From the NCBI GenBank assembly GCA_938743325.2, contig OW568879.1, positions 620,001 to 684,000 on the forward strand: a stretch of 64,000 bases of DNA, read 5' to 3'. This document shows positions 62,801 to 64,000 of the stretch, one piece after another. Source of the stretch: Pycnococcus provasolii. Its lineage: Eukaryota; Chlorophyta; Pseudoscourfieldiophyceae; Pseudoscourfieldiales; Pycnococcaceae. The position numbers and the translations under genes were made by a program. Position 1 is the first letter of the stretch. Every line of letters begins with the position of its first letter. The notes beneath the pieces were generated by a model. It was not told the DNA's origin. It ran no database searches and was given only the letters and a program-made list of their open reading frames with translations.

Positions 62801-64000
62801 CCGCCAGCCAAGCCTCCGGAGGAATCCTCGACTGTGAAGAGAATCTTCTTTGACGCATGGACGATGAGAGGCCCGTCGTTTCTATACTTCAGCGCACGCA
62901 GTGCATTCGTGTAGACCTTCGAACTTGCTGCTCCTGCAAATTCCCAGTAGGCGACGGGAACGCCATCTTCGGTCATCTCCTTCGTCTCGATGCGACTTAC
63001 CCGAATCTTGCCCTTCGCCTCCGGCGCCTCGTCCGAGTCGTACAATATGAGATCATTCTTGGAAGGCGGCGAAACCTGCACGGTGGCACGAGCTATTGTC
63101 GCGTCGTCGACGTCACTGAGAGCCATGCCAGCGTCGAGTGGAATAGCGGGTGCGCCTTCCGCGTACACGAGCTCCGTGAGCGACATCTGCACAATTGGAG
63201 GGTCATTTACGCTCTCAACGACGATGCCTATGGATGCAGCTGTGCCCGATGCCTCACCACCGGGCCCAAGCAATCCACCTGGTCCTGGCAATCCTAATGG
63301 GTCACCACCACCCTTGCCTAACAGCCCATCGCCTCCAACAGGGCCACTGCCCAGACCACCACCGCCATTCTGTGCTTGAGAAGCTGACGAAACTACCGCC
63401 TGGAATACCGGCTGCTCCGATCTGGCATACGGCTCGATCACAGAAATACTGACAAGACGCACGTCAGTGGCAGGCGCTTCCGTATTCACGTTGACGTACC
63501 CAACCTCCCTAAGTGCAGCTTCAAATGCTGATGTGCTCGCAGTTGCCGTACAGCCACGTCCATCGCTCCCTCCCGAAGATCCGCCCTGCAGGCGAAGCAC
63601 TCCGCGAGCAGCATTGTACGTAGCACCAATATCGCTCAACTGCGCCTCTCGTGCGATCTTGAGCTGATCTTCCTCTTTCTGAAAATTGGAAATGAAAGAA
63701 ACTTCCACTGCACAAATAGAAGACTTCATCCCAGCTTCAACATTTCCTAGCTTCAGCGCGGGGAAAAGCAACGATGGCTGCTCGCTGCCCTCAACAAACA
63801 TCACTTTCGAGCTTAGACGTTGAGGCGACCCATCCACGTTCGTCTTTCCTGTTGGCAGCACTTGAAGTGACGGGCTCACCGACACCACGCTGAAGATGGA
63901 GAAATGCTTCACCTGTGCGACAAGAAACGGGCCAGATTGGTCGATGTACGTTTCTGCCACATATTCCCAGGTAGCACCCGACGCGTCACTGGGAATGGTC
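50869..64000 (-). CDS. Giant receptor-like membrane protein with duplicated architecture (5' end outside window)
   Basis: At least 4,376 codons in one frame, still open at the window edge (residues numbered from 63960). Half A (about 1-2200) has cadherin/VCBS-like extracellular repeats (NDPP motifs such as VNDPPIVQMSL and QNDPPIASDGG). A GCC2/GCC3 ephrin-receptor-like Cys cluster (about 976-1060) has CPAGTYAPYPASRECMPC. Membrane spans start near 1217 (WMIFIVFGVCAIVIAPVLV) and continue to about 1757, followed by a cytoplasmic stretch. Half B (about 2208-4363) repeats this order, with its Cys cluster near 2880-3000 and spans from about 3160 to 3560. Both halves share a span-region block (SALNIAISYF and SLNIAIGITQ; LNIDVAWLAPEC and LNIDIAVVHPSC). 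The C-terminal part is soluble and cytoplasmic, with basic and acidic stretches. Function unknown; adhesion or cell-surface sensing is inferred from the domains. Confidence 0.82.
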   Translation of the reverse strand, partial: TIPSDASGATWEYVAETYIDQSGPFLVAQVKHFSIFSVVSVSPSLQVLPTGKTNVDGSPQRLSSKVMFVEGSEQPSLLFPALKLGNVEAGMKSSICAVEVSFISNFQKEEDQLKIAREAQLSDIGATYNAARGVLRLQGGSSGGSDGRGCTATASTSAFEAALREVGYVNVNTEAPATDVRLVSISVIEPYARSEQPVFQAVVSSASQAQNGGGGLGSGPVGGDGLLGKGGGDPLGLPGPGGLLGPGGEASGTAASIGIVVESVNDPPIVQMSLTELVYAEGAPAIPLDAGMALSDVDDATIARATVQVSPPSKNDLILYDSDEAPEAKGKIRVSRIETKEMTEDGVPVAYWEFAGAASSKVYTNALRALKYRNDGPLIVHASKKILFTVEDSSGGLAGGERDMAVLEQNDPPIASDGGPFQVREDSESAVQTMKAYDPENQKIVFKIVCPGSKGEIRIVDVSSGAFTYKPSRNLGLKTGETASDSFVFQVVDEDGAESNFAVFSVMIEGIDEPPVAKDMILTAFDGVNKVFNLDVTDPDGSDDIAAVYITERPVLDRNAVTLASQSSTSTYLKGLNPATYFIPKNSPSALRLGEDSFKYRVEDKSGALSEEASVTITIVLQRDYSNVPPKAPTPQIFNTLEDHIAIFALDADDDDTQDLTFLYALGKYPSKGRVGCILPNETSLQPTFEVTGSSGLCQLNDRDSLGKSGLISYEPKRHRTGDDEFWIIAKDNGDLQSDGVQVIVRIAPVNDPPTAACALDSEFGMDSAASWLNSELRNDGEFATLMRAGEVSRALDVLVEVPEDLKDVPDSDEYVAHKTAVVSLRNFWDGPDSRILRSTSTFGIQCEDSVTNARNFSAASDPLDKSGDDLQYMPSDAERADVYSKMANSLALLAFDADEVGNLTYVIEKYPTLGMLQWHDGSSKPPVVNRTETLSDRAIEPVVRPQGQPAVLSLYTLRGRRGTDSFVWRAADSNATTSVPITFSYTVACGPGSIVDGDDACTPCAPGYRTLPEQLDQAECLPCAPGEFNNAFGATTCERCPAGTYAPYPASRECMPCQHGNQTSAPGSTAAVDCVCTEGFWQSWRLNTTHPRLPGEDYDGTGEPGFKHPLGYISPGNCHECDVSTTICDEKGQILPKPRTREFFVNPFDGSDVATCDPVDSCLVHTDVNDVLDGKCARGYKWPGEGVKYTTVLSDKSALDEVVGEGCTLCARRYYRDNGKCRECPKEAWMIFIVFGVCAIVIAPVLVTLAQMHRGFSALNIAISYFQVNATFRQFEFQWPKLVVDWFDWLAILNIDVAWLAPECLVDFEYGYLHKMAMLQLLPIAYAVLFGLFYVAYRVYLFVLRAAREDDVENGEVVEEVEEAERKLRDHSMRTRAAYSLFSLWAYLILSTVTLEYFNCTQSGRVWRMRADPSVRCVWFPWIPDDKAPDRQAGLHYELAPLAVSSLFLYPFGIYAVFVWVLYSHREILKNRYVLQAIAEEANSELQRIENKKKKEKNAESEGETPTSANSEYPDTPFSVSTPASLSEDDSLSRGVSGVSTEPSTRKSWMVRRVSQIFARDKESKPAKKKESRNHRENEQISKLAWGKMGDAGSLMLASLTSIQRYVAETRWSNDTGANQERGELRRTKTTKEIHDESMLLAQDVRTLERMKKLHGFLFQRYEPKYFAWELVALARKLGICCVRMLNSPLEQVIGVALILLVNIAATSQYDPYEENYLDNMEIFCLVSNLSILFAGYLFYSDLLSTTETDLAGVLIVVLMVVSMVIIAGYIVWDIAPLLRQLTQRVMPAFSLLGYRFGIHNPKNADQLAMWRIEQSSNGSKKAVYKREQIRQWREQARQKEMQLSHRGSDVDSSLSDTRDTTIGRTSTVTFAAEVQGPANVVISTESPKARGRIRVSEFKRRVALIRTMRSFLIRPKKLRITRLMKPVLTKKAFTSFSEWLNALDDEWMLDMILIAAERLFESMPQVQLKERVRRSMLEIRAFNFLRFKEKARLEKTDSGIERENSVGTEIIETQKFARRHGTKKISLPFTAGVVRSSHAVELYSYLAFSMMDVHTCHSGAEIQLPSTKRPFCILGLPAGTSIHPPKGCEYGTADVPRYGVTIVPLGDKRQSWLCPGGSSVQLPSSLTDRVVLSLPKGTVVTYAGLNDVSSVCPGLDAETRRASVMSLLDDLHERLNMLRTTHRIQSFERRKFDKTGSGKFARVDSSERTYLTQRISRHMSSFASRVTTMALAVVFGFLGINEVAGQLDPSAISTGWSAPDPGSSIAALLVVREDVTWSGNFLDAFEFSGGVPSNLNRSTFEVSCAPQRGRITLADSYDIRNRGKFSYVPKPDDFGDDVFSFSYALNTAPSSNDGVDADEDVATIRSLVRVRVLPENDPPEVPKFVESPHRLVPNRVYDEAKRETLPKVNPRQQLEMVLPPANAMDKDGHLLRFSIVTAPINGTARISSGNVLMYVPDAGSSDFRDSLMYRADDCGSNLICDESTRLCRSLTADGTSRLLPRLNQPCAYADGKVSIAVGSPTGLPPPIDVEEIILPEDTHLYGKLQRGGLPAELKPSDLRYVLVTKPDHGTVTIFCNGTEPCNRFLHEANEGSSWTDSEQDVEDDGAETEIKDQGFFLYVPDDNYAGNDEFRWGLVRTDDPAGTRPVDTAIVPIKIEAINDAPMQTRVEPWKVIEGETPSRATLLRVVNLGRNNQFIYKNVPPADTALYPSFEAVMAKASEVDDRPDANMILDPFALADAASVVDGEASDEPEGLSMFMRWVEKPQVEGSSPDALFPYFAIVRISAIDRDSTRVFWSLREQPRQGKLYVQYGVNGTYPRASDVLVADASSAMRAMTSFGTTPHDLHGFSTLYRPNALERGLPIETLAFNISDDRGLTSVAYVDINVRCAPGYFISPTNASKCEACEAGTYSPLADMESCLPCTPGTFSAPGQGLCTTCPLNTYAPNERTAMQCQSCPLNTMGNRTSITLARGSTSVLDCVCARALSGTTFEDLARVDGARGFYGPPGASCRPCPGPELGVGGRSFPEWTTCPHDNMRWPLSREGFFIQLPRGYKTASSPPPPLFSLVVSAGPVNDGEATSNATNATMMTLSSSTTTTTSTTTTTSVSTAVDILPPVTVRRCIPKQACPGFTSVEEMLNEPCKYGYEGVACNSCESNFYRFRNECMQCPENSQSYFWLGVAVMVLVFIPAALRLSRLFSRMPSLNIAIGITQMLALFGRFDLHWPRILKWTLFNISFLNIDIAVVHPSCIMDQFSWSGKWLFTLAIPLPFVFVALFDIVGRHYLRLYTMRFGEATLRCIPSTLLSPMYPVSEQYQSWRIFRLWRFLRMDVVRPIFLAFVIPESAESYAVHVRGRVRQLLALAKICFIPLTLTLTEYIDCSYDEGVEASFLDADPTVQCFTFSTSKGWGRFFALFLCAFVIYPLGILFLFTSLLARAFGNLNNPNTVDLLGFVIQNFRKKYYYFELVGLFRKSIILAIYATFSNATVSAAMKQGVFSMMVLIPTLLLQQRCMPYAYTWLNRLEASCLLTEILVLFTGLVTLSDKTSVDFSNGLGAFCVLLILSNYVLLAAAILHENSERSGFINANQREKIIASARKVGRVHEIKRWMWERKLKTILTEARAGVLDLPHLKHTVGTALAEIYGNRAVHRSELMNKQKNPGGLRARSSLSWLQALRESGSSEDTSKLITYDQAIARFPKLIPTLDALVDAIEDHNLTLMEQHAEKLVDMMKTIYSGVRSNIWATIRALRFADMLIARRAPSLLLSYQANRLMNRHASSADVFLACEACRREATALLASLTAKPPEVPVNVDGDAPRSPIPYDQLKPLAVAMGKAISLVTKCVHFNLGQGLLRQKNDSDESKDLEEERLQHAKSVLDELLVREAPNLMTLHGTYLENVDAEIEEGPEKSSFLSGSIVEKAKRVSEERRREAAEKGGDVPPPAEAKSDLLRALEVVLRDEMKTFTLSLFRVAVDHDAPSGIHDLDVHDNPALSSTPSEYGTSSSSSSMGTRAIFDGYMPINDLGAAFAQVHETVIGDATSMLYDAYATGTLVASSDLHKTTSDSTRNHVDVEDTDRATARRTTREEVRRVLTEAYEFSRPREGVRLGHTGLLPLEYVLDPSSRVHLLENLVRNATEYDAIQAKRSKINDDAESSTSSEDSARGAFREEILKWPYMDVVATAIELGCVDALTPANGMQNLKSSARSIVTWGKGKEVRKKIQPHVTADQVRSELNTRSRTSQLGSDTSSGGSGSYAASSAAAPFQKVRSYKLDMPVMPNDDMDTEEELSLPGQSPSDDEGENEIDISKLSAREMMMNHPYDDRVQTAPSRTDMQDPRTSTYVPTLQRSLSTGPAVGGDADASLEFDSRYPIEGLAPPKKDAF
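57259..57339 (-). other. Signal-peptide-like segment inside the giant frame
   Basis: An ATG at 57339 (residue 2208) is followed by MSSFASRV and the hydrophobic MALAVVFGFLGINEVAG, then an extracellular-type domain. This is a typical N-terminal signal sequence placed in the middle of the frame, at the boundary between the two duplicated halves. Within the fused protein it would act as one more membrane crossing that returns the chain to the lumen. Confidence 0.6.

Noticed and set aside
1-64000. Retroelements, DNA transposons, CRISPR arrays, rRNA operons
   Set aside because: No reverse transcriptase, integrase, transposase, capsid or terminal-repeat structure was recognised in any long frame, and no spacer-repeat array or rRNA-like stretch. 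tRNA genes could not be excluded by eye.

Overview
The window is eukaryotic nuclear DNA: about 26 protein genes in 64 kb, most read as one uninterrupted frame, with short spacers. Several things point to a small green alga of the prasinophyte type. There is a photolyase-N-domain/alpha-beta-hydrolase fusion of the kind known in plants and green algae, a plastid-type SDR39U1 epimerase, plastid-style Ser/Arg-rich leaders on APS kinase and TrpF, and TGTAA motifs (the chlorophyte poly(A) signal) close behind several stop codons. I cannot name the genus, and the green-lineage assignment is an inference. Only one intron (127 nt) could be traced with confidence.

Layout. 1-6 kb: a small secreted Cys-rich protein facing a tandem pair of secreted astacin metalloproteases with TSP1 repeats. 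6-19 kb: photolyase/hydrolase fusion, LSG1 ribosome-export GTPase, TAF2 with a C-terminal Tudor-like segment and bromodomain, and NSUN5 rRNA methyltransferase. 19.6-25 kb: APS kinase, a small spliced gene with an SP-x-D-SP motif, EMC4, a glycolipid-transfer protein and a sialidase-fold protein. 25-38.3 kb: an LRR protein, a seven-repeat RCC1-like propeller, a DFGxF-repeat protein resembling aftiphilin/synergin, an SRP40/Nopp140 protein and a Kelch propeller. 38.6-50.6 kb: RAB3GAP catalytic subunit, SDR39U1, UFC1, a MazG-like protein, V-ATPase subunit B, a Cys-rich secreted orphan, a Trx-Grx-Grx monothiol glutaredoxin and phosphoribosylanthranilate isomerase. 50.9-64 kb: the 3' part of a giant membrane protein built from two copies of the same extracellular/multi-TM/cytoplasmic architecture; its 5' end lies beyond the window.

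Neighbours are not functionally clustered beyond a loose ribosome-biogenesis group (LSG1, NSUN5, SRP40). Gene orientation alternates at 20 of 25 junctions, giving compact divergent and convergent pairs. Many divergent spacers carry short TTAGGG-like or TTCGGGG-like arrays. The G-rich strand is almost always the coding strand of one nearby gene, usually 60-250 bp upstream of its ATG, and it is often followed by a C/T-rich leader directly before the start codon. I regard this oriented telomere-like promoter architecture as the most interesting unexplained signal. Other notable items are homogenised coding repeats, the TAF2-Tudor-bromodomain fusion, an orphan terminal-exon-like fragment, and the internally duplicated giant receptor-like protein.
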